From Rhodobacteraceae bacterium SB2 (GTDB taxonomy: Bacteria; Pseudomonadota; Alphaproteobacteria; Rhodobacterales; Rhodobacteraceae): a DNA stretch of 64,000 nt. Numbering within the stretch: the stretch's first letter is position 1; each line of letters begins with the position of its first letter. The stretch covers positions 248,001-312,000 of the forward strand of contig LGRT01000013.1 in the NCBI GenBank assembly GCA_001642945.1, read 5' to 3'. Position numbers and translations under genes: made by a program. This document shows positions 36,795-44,544 of the stretch, piece by piece. Under the pieces are notes generated by a model. The model was not told the DNA's origin. It did not search any database and worked only from the letters and a program-made list of their open reading frames with translations.

Positions 36795-38200
36795 TTAGTG
36801 CTGGCGCTCCAAAACTCGGATAAAACATCTTCCAACGCGGGTTTGTTTTCTTCGATCACGCGCACAATCCGCACCCGGTTGACAAAATGCTCCCAGTTGA
36901 GATTGCCATCGATCGAATTGCCCCCCCAAGAGCCGCAACCCATCGATAAAGAGAAAGGCAATCCGTTGTTAAAAAAGCCGCCTGTTGCAAAACAATGTGC
37001 CTGATTCACGATCACCCGGCAGGTGCGGGCTGCCATCGCCAATTCATGCGCGCGGGCATCTTTCGTGGAATGTAGCCCCAAAGAATGCCCGGCGCCTTGA
37101 TAATCTTGAATGGTCAGGGCAAGGTTCACCGCCTCTTGAAAATCTTTGGCTTTATACAAAGCAAAAAACTGCGCCATTTTTTCGCCGCTTATGGGGGCAT
37201 CAGCACCTGCTTTCGTGCTGGGAACCACCAAGAAACGCGTGTTTGCAGGGGCCCGATGCGTCAGCTCTAAACGCTTTAAAACCACATCAATATCTTTGGC
37301 CAGCAAAGCGCCTGTTAAGTTGCCATTATGCCAATGCGTTGTCATCAAACGTTGCGTTTCTTCTTCGCTCAGTACCAGCCCACCCTGCGCCTCGAGCGCG
37401 GCAACGGCCTCATCATACACCTCTTCTAGGGCAATGACGGTGTTTTCCGAAGAACAGGATGTGGCGTTGTCAAAAGTTTTTGAAGCAGCAATTTTTTCCG
37501 CCGCATCAGCAATATTGGCGCTTTCGTCAATGATTGTGACCACGTTGCCCTGCCCAACCCCCAAGGCCGGTGTGCCCGAAGAATATCCGGCGCGCACGTT
37601 ATTTTGTGAACCCGTAACGACCAAAAGATCGGCCAGTTCCATCAAGCGTTGGGTTTTGGCTTTTGAAGGGGGCATTGGCACCATTTGTACCAGATCTGGA
37701 TTAAGGCCGATGCTGCGTAGGTTTTGATGAATAAAGGTGAGCAGCGTTGCAAAAGGCTCTGCGCCTTTTGGCGAAGGAGCGATAATAATTGCATTGCCGC
37801 TTTTTAATGCGTTGATGATATTATTCACCGGCGTTGCCAAAGGGTTCGTTGAGGGAACAATGGCGGCAATCACGCCTTTTGGGCGCAAATAGGTTGAGAG
37901 GCCGGTTTCAGCATTATCCTCAACATGGCCAAAGGCGGTAACCGCCTTTAAATCGCGCAATAAGCCAAGCGTTTTATTATGGTTCTTTCTCGTTTTATCC
38001 GCTGCATTGCCCAAACCGGTTTTTTGAACCGCCAGTTTTGATAGGCTGCTATTATGCTCTGGTTTCATCAGCGCCCATGCCACCGCCTGACAGGCCAGAT
38101 CAAAGGTTTTTTGGGAGCCTTGGGCTTCATAAACCGCCTGCGCCTGCTTGGCTTTTTCGACCAGCGCGTCGATTTCTAAGATATCGGCCTCAATATCCAT
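36791..38200 (-). CDS. sauS: Acylating aldehyde dehydrogenase, probable sulfoacetaldehyde dehydrogenase SauS
   Basis: A 469-residue member of the CoA-acylating ALDH group (EutE/AdhE/SauS). Motifs: IAAIVPSTNPLATPVNN (NAD site, about residue 111), PSPKGAE, VTGSQNNVRAGYSSGTPALGVGQGN, and the catalytic Cys at about residue 249 in FDNATSCSSEN. SauS reduces sulfoacetyl-CoA to sulfoacetaldehyde, which Xsc then splits to acetyl phosphate and sulfite. The pairing with an overlapping acyl-CoA ligase, a TauE-like exporter and a carboxylate carrier is what suggests sulfoacetate. The ATG at 38200 has AAAGG at the right distance. No xsc or pta lies in the window. Confidence 0.82.
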   Translation of the reverse strand: MDIEADILEIDALVEKAKQAQAVYEAQGSQKTFDLACQAVAWALMKPEHNSSLSKLAVQKTGLGNAADKTRKNHNKTLGLLRDLKAVTAFGHVEDNAETGLSTYLRPKGVIAAIVPSTNPLATPVNNIINALKSGNAIIIAPSPKGAEPFATLLTFIHQNLRSIGLNPDLVQMVPMPPSKAKTQRLMELADLLVVTGSQNNVRAGYSSGTPALGVGQGNVVTIIDESANIADAAEKIAASKTFDNATSCSSENTVIALEEVYDEAVAALEAQGGLVLSEEETQRLMTTHWHNGNLTGALLAKDIDVVLKRLELTHRAPANTRFLVVPSTKAGADAPISGEKMAQFFALYKAKDFQEAVNLALTIQDYQGAGHSLGLHSTKDARAHELAMAARTCRVIVNQAHCFATGGFFNNGLPFSLSMGCGSWGGNSIDGNLNWEHFVNRVRIVRVIEENKPALEDVLSEFWSASTK

Positions 38201-38211
38201 CAGGATGCCTT

Positions 38212-39708
38212 TCAAACATTTGCCTTTTCCTCATGTGAGGAGAAGGCTGAGTGAAGGCTTTTCAACAACGTTAAAGCCCCCGCTATAATAAGGATCGTGC
38301 AAATCGGGCGCGAAAAATACGTGGCCAAATCATAATGAACCATTTGCATGCCCTGCGCAAAGTTTTGCTCACCAATTTTACCGAGGATCAGGCCCAGCAC
38401 GATGCCCGGAATAGAATATCCCGACCGGCGTAGTAAAAAGCCGATAATTCCTGCGCCAAACATCACCATCACATCCAGTACCAGTCCACGCCCGATATAA
38501 GCGCCGATACTGGCAAGCATTAAAATCATCGGAGCTAAAAATTGAAACGGAATTTTCAGCAAATAAAGGATGGTTTTGGTTTCGAGCAATCCGATGAAAA
38601 GGATTGATAGGTTAGCATAGAACATCGCGGCGAAAACGATCCAGATCAAGTCTGGTGAGTTATAAAACACCAATGGCCCTGGCTCGAGATCGTGCATTTG
38701 GAACACGGCGACCATCATCGCGGTTAACGCGCCGCCCGGCAGACCCAGCGCCAATAGAGGGATCATTGCGGCGCCAGTGGCCGCGTTATTGGCGGTTTCG
38801 GATGAAATCACGCCTTCCAATTTGCCTTTGCCAAATTCTTTTTTATCTTTTGACCAGCGCACTGCCTCGCCATAGCCCATAAAAGCAGCCAACGTAGCGC
38901 CGATGCCCGGTAAAATACCGCAAAAGAAGCCGACAAAGATTGAGCGTACTACCGCAATTTTATGCGCCCAAAGCTCGGCAATGCTCGGAAAATCAACGCT
39001 GAATTTCGGCGCCACGTATTTTCCGCTGATGTTGCGCTCGGCTTGTACAAATACTTCGGATACCGCGAAAAAACCTAGAATGGCCGGCACAAAAGCGATG
39101 CCGGCGGCCAAATCTGTAAAGCCGAAATTGAAGCGGTTGATGCCGCCCACGGGGTCTTGCCCGATCGTTGCCACCAAAAGCCCCAAAAGCACCGATAGCC
39201 AGCCTTTCCAGATCGTGCGCCCGCCAACCGAGGAGGCAACGGCAAGGCCAAAAAATACCAGCGCAAAAATTTCTGGCGGTCCAATATTCATAATTGCCCA
39301 TTTGGCAAGTGGCTCTGTTGCGCTCATCATCACCAAGGCGGATGCGATGCCACCGATTGCGGAGCATAAAACGGCCGCGCCAACGGCTTTTCCGGCCATG
39401 CCTTTTTGTGTCATCGGATAGCCGTCAAAGGCCGTTGGGGCGTTTTCAGGCGCGCCTGGAATGTTGAACAAGATTGCCGTGATCGCCCCGCCATAGGTGC
39501 CGGTGCAATAAATCACCGCGAATAGCATCACCCCCTGTGCCGGGTTGAGATCGGCAGTAAAGGGCAGCAAAATCGCTGCCAATGTCAGCATGCTAACACC
39601 CGGGATGGCCCCGAATAGCATACCGCCAACAACGCCGAAGATGAAAATGCCAATCGTGACGGGATCGCCAAATAGCGTAGCCGTTCCGGCTAGAAAATTC
39701 TCAAGCAT
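38212..39708 (-). CDS. tctA: Tripartite tricarboxylate-type transporter, large permease (TctA)
   Basis: A 498-residue protein with about twelve hydrophobic helices, the TctA family size. Typical segments: GAIPGVSMLTLAAILLP at residue 33, YCTGTYGGAITAILFNIPGAPENAPTAFDGYPM (cited as GAITAILFNIPGAPE) and GILPGIGATLAAFMGY. It is the transport channel of a solute-binding-protein-dependent carboxylate symporter. In this operon it replaces the MFS-type carrier SauU known from Cupriavidus, and is a candidate sulfoacetate importer. It lies between tctB (9 bases) and sauS (11 bases). Confidence 0.92.
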   Translation of the reverse strand: MLENFLAGTATLFGDPVTIGIFIFGVVGGMLFGAIPGVSMLTLAAILLPFTADLNPAQGVMLFAVIYCTGTYGGAITAILFNIPGAPENAPTAFDGYPMTQKGMAGKAVGAAVLCSAIGGIASALVMMSATEPLAKWAIMNIGPPEIFALVFFGLAVASSVGGRTIWKGWLSVLLGLLVATIGQDPVGGINRFNFGFTDLAAGIAFVPAILGFFAVSEVFVQAERNISGKYVAPKFSVDFPSIAELWAHKIAVVRSIFVGFFCGILPGIGATLAAFMGYGEAVRWSKDKKEFGKGKLEGVISSETANNAATGAAMIPLLALGLPGGALTAMMVAVFQMHDLEPGPLVFYNSPDLIWIVFAAMFYANLSILFIGLLETKTILYLLKIPFQFLAPMILMLASIGAYIGRGLVLDVMVMFGAGIIGFLLRRSGYSIPGIVLGLILGKIGEQNFAQGMQMVHYDLATYFSRPICTILIIAGALTLLKSLHSAFSSHEEKANV

Positions 39709-39717
39709 GGGCCACCC

Positions 39718-40275
39718 TTAAAACAGTTGATCGAGTTGGGTTTTGGTTTTCAGCATAAACGCGCTGATATCGTAAAACGGGGAAACGTTGCCTTGCGGCA
39801 GGGGTGCGTTTAACACCACCATGAACAGCAGGATTAATAAGGTATAGATCACCACCGTGCTGCCCAGAATAAAGCCCAGTCTGCGTTCGCCCCAGGCCAG
39901 CATAATCAGCGCAATGAACACTGGTGTTCCGGCATAAAACCCCACGGGTTTTAGCGAGATCGCATAGGCAAAAGGCAGCAATAGGATAAATCCAGTTTTC
40001 AAATAATCGCGCAATCCGCGATATTCGATCTGATCTGGCTCTTCGCTGGCTCCAACGCGGCTTTTCAGGGCTTTTCCACCATGGCGCAGAGTGTAAAACA
40101 CATTGCCCAAAGCCACCAAAACCATCAATAAAAGGATGGTGCGCGGCCAGCCCGTCGCCCCGAATTTGTAAATTTCAATTGGTTGATTGAAGTCATAGGT
40201 GACGGCGAAAAAAATGCCTGCAAGTGCCAGCCAAAAAACGGCTTCTATCAAATCTGATTTTTTAAGATTGCCCAT
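39718..40275 (-). CDS. tctB: Tripartite tricarboxylate-type transporter, small permease (TctB)
   Basis: A 185-residue membrane protein with four to five hydrophobic helices (about residues 10-25, 40-60, 95-115, 120-150). The pattern IYKFGATGWPRTILLLM is typical of TctB. It partners TctA. The tctA gene starts 9 bases beyond its stop; the tctC gene lies upstream across a hairpin. Confidence 0.88.
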   Translation of the reverse strand: MGNLKKSDLIEAVFWLALAGIFFAVTYDFNQPIEIYKFGATGWPRTILLLMVLVALGNVFYTLRHGGKALKSRVGASEEPDQIEYRGLRDYLKTGFILLLPFAYAISLKPVGFYAGTPVFIALIMLAWGERRLGFILGSTVVIYTLLILLFMVVLNAPLPQGNVSPFYDISAFMLKTKTQLDQLF

Positions 40276-40299
40276 ATTTTTTGTCTTTTTTTAGGCCAG

Positions 40300-40331
40300 A
40301 ACCTGCTTGGAGCGGTGGCTCCAAGCAGGCG
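40300..40331 (-). other. Strong intercistronic hairpin between tctC and tctB
   Basis: A 12-bp perfect stem CCTGCTTGGAGC / GCTCCAAGCAGG (40302-40313 and 40318-40329) with a 4-base loop, and no T-run on either side. In binding-protein operons such hairpins protect the 3' end of the first cistron or cause partial termination, so that more binding protein than permease is made. Confidence 0.75.
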
Positions 40332-40350
40332 CCTAGCTTACGTTTTTAGT

Positions 40351-41379
40351 TTATTTTACGTCTAAGCCCATGGATTTATAGACGTCACGATATTGCTCGA
40401 TCGCTGCATTGATCATGTCAATCGCTCCATCTGTATCGCGATAGCTGTCAATCACATTCATGAATTTGCTATCGTTATAGGTTTGATAGCTGTCTTCGCA
40501 ATAAGCGCGCTGAAAGGCCCATTTCAACCAGTCAACGCGGTCGGCAGGCGCGTCTTTATGTACATAAAAGCCGCGAAAGCGCAAAAGCGGTTCAAAATCC
40601 ATACCCATTTCGACATGCGTTGGCACATCAGCAAATGCGGCGGGGCGCTCGTTGAATACGGTTAGGATTGGCTTGAAATTGCCCGCATCCAGAAAGTTGC
40701 GCACATCGCCTGGCTGCTCGAACAAAGCATCCACTTGACCGCCCAAAAGCGCGCCATAGCGCGGAGCTCCTTTGTCAAATGAGATCTGTTGGATCTGCAT
40801 GTCCGAGGCCTCGGTGATAAATTTCATAATCACCCGTTCCATCGAGCCTTCTTTTGACACGTTGGCAATGGTTGCTTTGCCATCTTGAGCCTGAACCCAT
40901 GCCACAAAGCTTGGCCAATCGGTGAAGCGTGTTTCATTGCTTCGAATATACACTTGCGAGAAGGTAACTTGTGAAATCACCAACGGAATCAGATCAACTG
41001 CCGGATTGGGTTTGCTCGAATCCAGCGCATGGGCTGAGGATGCATCATCAATATGTTCAAGAACTGTATAGCCGTCAGCAGGTGCTGACATATAGGCTGT
41101 CATTCCAACCGTACCGGATCCGCCTGGTTTGTGATCGCGGTTGATATTGACTGATGTCAAACCGGTGACGGCTTCGGCCATTGCAGCTGCAACTTGGCCC
41201 GATCCACCACCAGGACCATAGGGAACCACCATGGTTAAAGCCCGCTCGGGAAAGCCACCGGGCTTGGCCATGCTGGCCTCGCTGACCCGGCATTCACCGG
41301 CAAAGCCCAAACTTGCCATACCGGTTAAGGCAGACGCGGTGAGGGCGATAGACAGCGTTCTTTTGAGTGTTATCTTCAT
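40351..41379 (-). CDS. tctC: Tripartite tricarboxylate-type transporter, periplasmic binding protein (TctC)
   Basis: A 342-residue secreted protein. The signal peptide spans the first 27 residues (MKITLKRTLSIALTASALTG..., cleavage near GFAGEC). The mature part has the Bug/TctC pattern: FPERALTMVVPYGPGGGSGQVAAAMAEA, GSGTVGMTAYMSAPADGYTVL and later QISFDKGAPRYGALLGGQVDALF. It would bind the carboxylate substrate, here suggested to be sulfoacetate from the downstream sauST genes. A purine-rich ribosome-binding region (AGGAGGAGGAAATA) precedes the ATG. Confidence 0.9.
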   Translation of the reverse strand: MKITLKRTLSIALTASALTGMASLGFAGECRVSEASMAKPGGFPERALTMVVPYGPGGGSGQVAAAMAEAVTGLTSVNINRDHKPGGSGTVGMTAYMSAPADGYTVLEHIDDASSAHALDSSKPNPAVDLIPLVISQVTFSQVYIRSNETRFTDWPSFVAWVQAQDGKATIANVSKEGSMERVIMKFITEASDMQIQQISFDKGAPRYGALLGGQVDALFEQPGDVRNFLDAGNFKPILTVFNERPAAFADVPTHVEMGMDFEPLLRFRGFYVHKDAPADRVDWLKWAFQRAYCEDSYQTYNDSKFMNVIDSYRDTDGAIDMINAAIEQYRDVYKSMGLDVK

Positions 41380-41400
41380 TATTTCCTCCTCCTATTGATC

Positions 41401-41425
41401 TGATCGTATTTTTTATTGTCGATCA
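41401..41425. promoter_or_regulatory. Inverted repeat upstream of the tct-sau operon
   Basis: TGATCG (41401-41406) and CGATCA (41420-41425) separated by 13 bases, about 22 bases before the tctC start codon. A partial third copy (TTGATC) adjoins the left arm. It may be an operator; no regulator gene is next to the operon. Confidence 0.35.
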
Positions 41426-41891
41426 TAGAAACTATGGTGCCTCTGGGGCCCTATATGTCAACAAAAAAGCCTCTTTATACGTTATGAAAAATGAGAGAAG
41501 TTTTTTAAATAAATGCATTTTTTTACTGTTGTGATACTTTATCGTCATATCATTTTATCGTTTAAATTGGTAAGGGCGGTTATCTGCGCAACTGTGTTTG
41601 GGCCTTTTCAAGCTTGCGTACTGTCCGTGCAGGGCCGCCATTTTGCCAAGATAGACTGACGCATATTCATGTTTTGAGGCTTTTTTCATTCAACCTCACA
41701 TATGTTTGCGCTTCTAGCAAATGCTTTGAAACCGATTTCGGGCGCGTCAAATGATCATACAGAAATGAATATTTTTGAGCCATGCTTGCGCAATGGTCGC
41801 GCTTAAAAAATACTGCTTGCAGCGCAGGATCGATTTGGCGTTAAGATAGCGGGTTTGGTAAAATCTCAAGCCGCGTCACAGGAGGGGCCGT
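41426..41891. other. Intergenic region without recognised genes
   Basis: Divergent region between tctC and the small ORFs before mttB. It must hold the promoters of both transcription units. I find no gene and no convincing promoter match; the stretch is A+T-rich near 41500-41570. Confidence 0.4.
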
Positions 41892-42014
41892 ATGCGCGCA
41901 GAATTCAGCCTTGATAATGACCAATATTTTCTTGGGCTAAGCCGGTTAAAGCGCCGGCTGCAGATGAAAACTATCGGCGATGATCTCCGGCCACTGAGAC
42001 GGGGTTATTTATAA
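41892..42014 (+). CDS. Candidate 40-residue small protein upstream of mttB
   Basis: ATG with an unusually strong GGAGGGG ribosome-binding site seven bases upstream opens a 40-codon frame ending in TAA (MRAEFSLDNDQYFLGLSRLK...). The product is basic with an amphipathic helix (LSRLKRRLQMK). It matches no family I know. The good ribosome-binding site argues for translation, but the shortness makes the call tentative. Confidence 0.4.
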   Translation: MRAEFSLDNDQYFLGLSRLKRRLQMKTIGDDLRPLRRGYL

Positions 42015-42071
42015 TGGGTAAAAGTTGCAAATTCCTTTTGCCGCGCTGCTCTTCACATAAAGGTGGACCCG

Positions 42072-42176
42072 ATGCTCCGAAATTTTAATGGTGCTTTTCT
42101 GCGCTGGTTGGACCTTCCTCAAGCATGTGTATCGGCTAAGGATAGCCCGTTTAACGCGCCGGCTGCGCCAGACTGA
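42072..42176 (+). CDS. Candidate 34-residue leader ORF translationally coupled to mttB
   Basis: ATG with AAGGTGG six bases upstream starts a 34-codon frame whose TGA stop overlaps the mttB ATG (TGATG). No family is recognised. The perfect stop/start overlap and the lack of any other ribosome-binding site in front of mttB suggest that mttB translation depends on this ORF, either as a leader or as a small gene. Confidence 0.5.
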   Translation: MLRNFNGAFLRWLDLPQACVSAKDSPFNAPAAPD

Positions 42177-43675
42177 TGGCCCGCCGGTCTCGCAAATCAG
42201 CGGCGTCTAATCAGGCAGCTGCTGCGCCGATTACGGTTGCACAGGGGGGAACTTGGGCGCCTTTGTCAGATCAGAGCCTTGGCAAAATTCAACAAACTGC
42301 CTTTACAATTTTAACCAATATAGGCGTGTCTGAAGCGCCCGATACGCTCTGCGATATTATCATCGATGCGGGGGGGCGGTGTGAAAACGACCGGCTATTT
42401 TATCCACGCGATTTGTTAGAGGCTGCCGTGCAAGAGGGCCCGAAACAGGTGTTGCTTGCCGGGCAAAACGCCTTGCATGATCTTAAGCTGGGCGGAAGCG
42501 CGTCTTATACGGGAACCGGGGGCGCAGCCCCGACGGTTTTGGATGATGAGACCAAGACCTACCACCCGTCGACATTGGCAGATTTATTTTCTGCCGCTCG
42601 ATTGGCGGATACGCTGGATCATATCCATTTTTTTTCACGCTCGGTGGTGGCGCGCGATATCGAAGATCCGCTGGAATTTGATCTTGGAACCGCGGTTGCT
42701 TCGGTTTTTGGTACCTCGAAACATGTGGTGGTTTCAGCTAGTGAGGCCGCGCATGTGCCCAAAATTGCCGAGCTGTGTTATGAAATTGCCGGAGGAGAAG
42801 CGGCCTTCCGGGAGAGGCCGTTTCTGTCTTTGAACATAAATCATGCCGTACCCCCATTGCGCATGCATGCGCAAAGCATCGCGGTTATGCACGCGGCGGT
42901 GGATGCGGGAATTCCGGTTCATTGTAATGTTTTTGGTCAATTGGGCGCGTCTAGCGCGGTTACATTGGCGGGATCGGTTGCGCAGACCTTGGCAGAAGTG
43001 TTGGCGGGTTTGGCCTTTGTGCATGCGTTGGATCCTCAAGCACCCAGAATCGCGGGGCCGCGCCCGATGATTATCGATTTGCGCAGCGGCGGCATGGCTG
43101 GCGGGGCGGGGGAACAATCAATGGCAACCGCGATGGCCGCGCAAGCCTTGCGTGCGTGGCAGATCCCCTGCTCGGTGATTGCGGGGGCAACCGATAGCAA
43201 GCTGGTTGATTTTCAATCCGGATATGAAAAAGCAACGACGATTCAATCTGCGATGCAAAGCGGGGCCAATTTGATCACGCAGGCAGCGGGGGCGCAAGCC
43301 GCCTTGATGGGCGTGAGCTTTGCTGCGATGGTTGCGGATAATGATATGCTGGGCGCTATTTTGCGCGCGAATATTCTGCCCGAAATCTCAGAGGAGACCC
43401 TTGCCTTGGCCGCGATCACGGAGGTTGTTGCCGGCGAAGGGCATTTCTTGGGCCGGCCTGAAACCTATGCGCGCATGCGCAGCGATTTTTTATATCCTGA
43501 CGTGGCGGATCGTGGATTGATTGAAGAGTGGCAAGCCAGTGATAAGCTGGATATGGGCAGCCGCGCCGCGCAGCAGGCGCGCATGGTGTTGCAAAACCAT
43601 TGGCCAAAACACACCTCGCAGGCTTTGCGAGATCGCTATCTTAAGCGATTTGGTTTGCCGCTGGGCCCAGCTTAA
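42176..43675 (+). CDS. MttB-family methylamine/betaine:corrinoid methyltransferase (non-pyrrolysine)
   Basis: A 499-residue member of the trimethylamine methyltransferase family. It has no in-frame amber codon, so it is the common non-pyrrolysine type, of which MtgB and similar proteins demethylate glycine betaine, proline betaine or other quaternary amines. Segments such as SYTGTGGAAPTVLD, HCNVFGQLGASSAVTLAGSVAQTLAEVLAG and GPRPMIIDLRSGGMAGGAGEQS (cited in part) are typical of the TIM-barrel. No corrinoid protein or corrinoid reactivase lies next to it. It overlaps the preceding small ORF by one base. Confidence 0.88.
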   Translation: MARRSRKSAASNQAAAAPITVAQGGTWAPLSDQSLGKIQQTAFTILTNIGVSEAPDTLCDIIIDAGGRCENDRLFYPRDLLEAAVQEGPKQVLLAGQNALHDLKLGGSASYTGTGGAAPTVLDDETKTYHPSTLADLFSAARLADTLDHIHFFSRSVVARDIEDPLEFDLGTAVASVFGTSKHVVVSASEAAHVPKIAELCYEIAGGEAAFRERPFLSLNINHAVPPLRMHAQSIAVMHAAVDAGIPVHCNVFGQLGASSAVTLAGSVAQTLAEVLAGLAFVHALDPQAPRIAGPRPMIIDLRSGGMAGGAGEQSMATAMAAQALRAWQIPCSVIAGATDSKLVDFQSGYEKATTIQSAMQSGANLITQAAGAQAALMGVSFAAMVADNDMLGAILRANILPEISEETLALAAITEVVAGEGHFLGRPETYARMRSDFLYPDVADRGLIEEWQASDKLDMGSRAAQQARMVLQNHWPKHTSQALRDRYLKRFGLPLGPA

Positions 43676-43710
43676 GACGGCCGTTTGAAAAGGAAAACAG
43701 GCCTTTAACC

Positions 43711-43742
43711 GGCCATTGCCGCAACCGTTTTGCGGCGTGGCC
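43711..43742. terminator. Hairpin between convergent mttB and coxG
   Basis: GGCCA...TGGCC and GCCGCAA...TTGCGGC arms form a 12-bp interrupted stem with a CCGTT loop. No run of T follows in either direction, so it could only act as a weak bidirectional terminator or as a mRNA-end stabiliser. Confidence 0.45.
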
Positions 43743-43895
43743 AAAAGCGTATCGCTCTACCCTTCTGGGTCTGCTGACGCTTGAGAAATAGCGTAATTTC
43801 CATAAGGGCAATGATTTTGGCTTACGCGTTCCAAAAGGGCCCGGCCCGCCAGTTTCGCAATTCAGGGTCTCACCGAGCGATGCGTGGGTTCACGC

Positions 43896-44342
43896 CTACT
43901 CTGGCCCGTCTAAAATTTCGGAAAACGTGGTGAAAAATTTACCCGCCAGTTTTTTCGCGGTGCTTTGCACCAACCGGTTGCCCAATTGCGCCAGCTTACC
44001 GCCGATATCGGCTTTGGCCGCGTAAGCAAGGATGGTTTTATCCCCTTCGGCGCGCAAAGTCACATCGGCGCTGCCTTTGGCATGACCGGCTGCACCGCCA
44101 TTGCCTTTGCCGCTTAACGAAAACTTTTCCGGTGCTCCGGTTTGGTCAAGCACAACCTCACCGCTGAAGCGGGCCTTTACTGGGCCAACTTTCAAAACCA
44201 CCTTGGCCTCTAAATTTGTGTCGGAATGTTTGATCAGCTCTTCGCAGCCCGGAATACATTGCTGCAAAATTTCAGGATCATTCAGCGCCGCATAAACGGT
44301 GGTCATCGGGGCGTTGATTTCGATTTCGTCATTCAGTTCCAT
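43896..44342 (-). CDS. coxG: CO dehydrogenase accessory protein CoxG (SRPBCC fold)
   Basis: A 148-residue SRPBCC/START-fold protein. The opening ELNDEIEINAPMTTVYAALNDPEILQQCIPG is the CoxG signature (quoted in part: NDPEILQQCIPGCEEL), followed by KVGPVKARFSGEV and the Gly-rich GKGNGGAAGHAKGSADV. CoxG recruits CODH to the membrane and has been shown in mycobacteria to carry quinone. The known Oligotropha protein is about 206 residues with a C-terminal extension; this one ends at the fold. GAAGGAA lies just upstream of the ATG at 44342. It is separated from coxF by about 200 bases that hold a small ORF. Confidence 0.9.
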   Translation of the reverse strand: MELNDEIEINAPMTTVYAALNDPEILQQCIPGCEELIKHSDTNLEAKVVLKVGPVKARFSGEVVLDQTGAPEKFSLSGKGNGGAAGHAKGSADVTLRAEGDKTILAYAAKADIGGKLAQLGNRLVQSTAKKLAGKFFTTFSEILDGPE

Positions 44343-44355
44343 AGGGGTTCCTTCG

Positions 44356-44457
44356 TTAGCAGCAGGGGAATTTGAGGCGCGCCAAAGCATCCGCTTGCTG
44401 CGGTGTCAGCGATAGGCGCTGTATGCGCCGCCGCATAAACTTTAAAATGATTTTCAT
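44356..44457 (-). CDS. Candidate 33-residue small protein between coxF and coxG
   Basis: ATG at 44457 opens a 33-codon frame (MKIILKFMRRRIQRLSLTPQ...) ending in TAA at 44356, which is 13 bases before the coxG start. The coxG ribosome-binding site starts directly after this stop, a normal operon arrangement. The product is basic and helical (MRRRIQRL). It is too short to assign. Confidence 0.4.
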   Translation of the reverse strand: MKIILKFMRRRIQRLSLTPQQADALARLKFPCC

Positions 44458-44544
44458 ATGAACCGCACTTTCCAGATATGATGCGCAGATGTCTGGCAGA
44501 GATCTTGCGCATAAACAAGACATCTCAGACGCAGCGTTTTGGCA

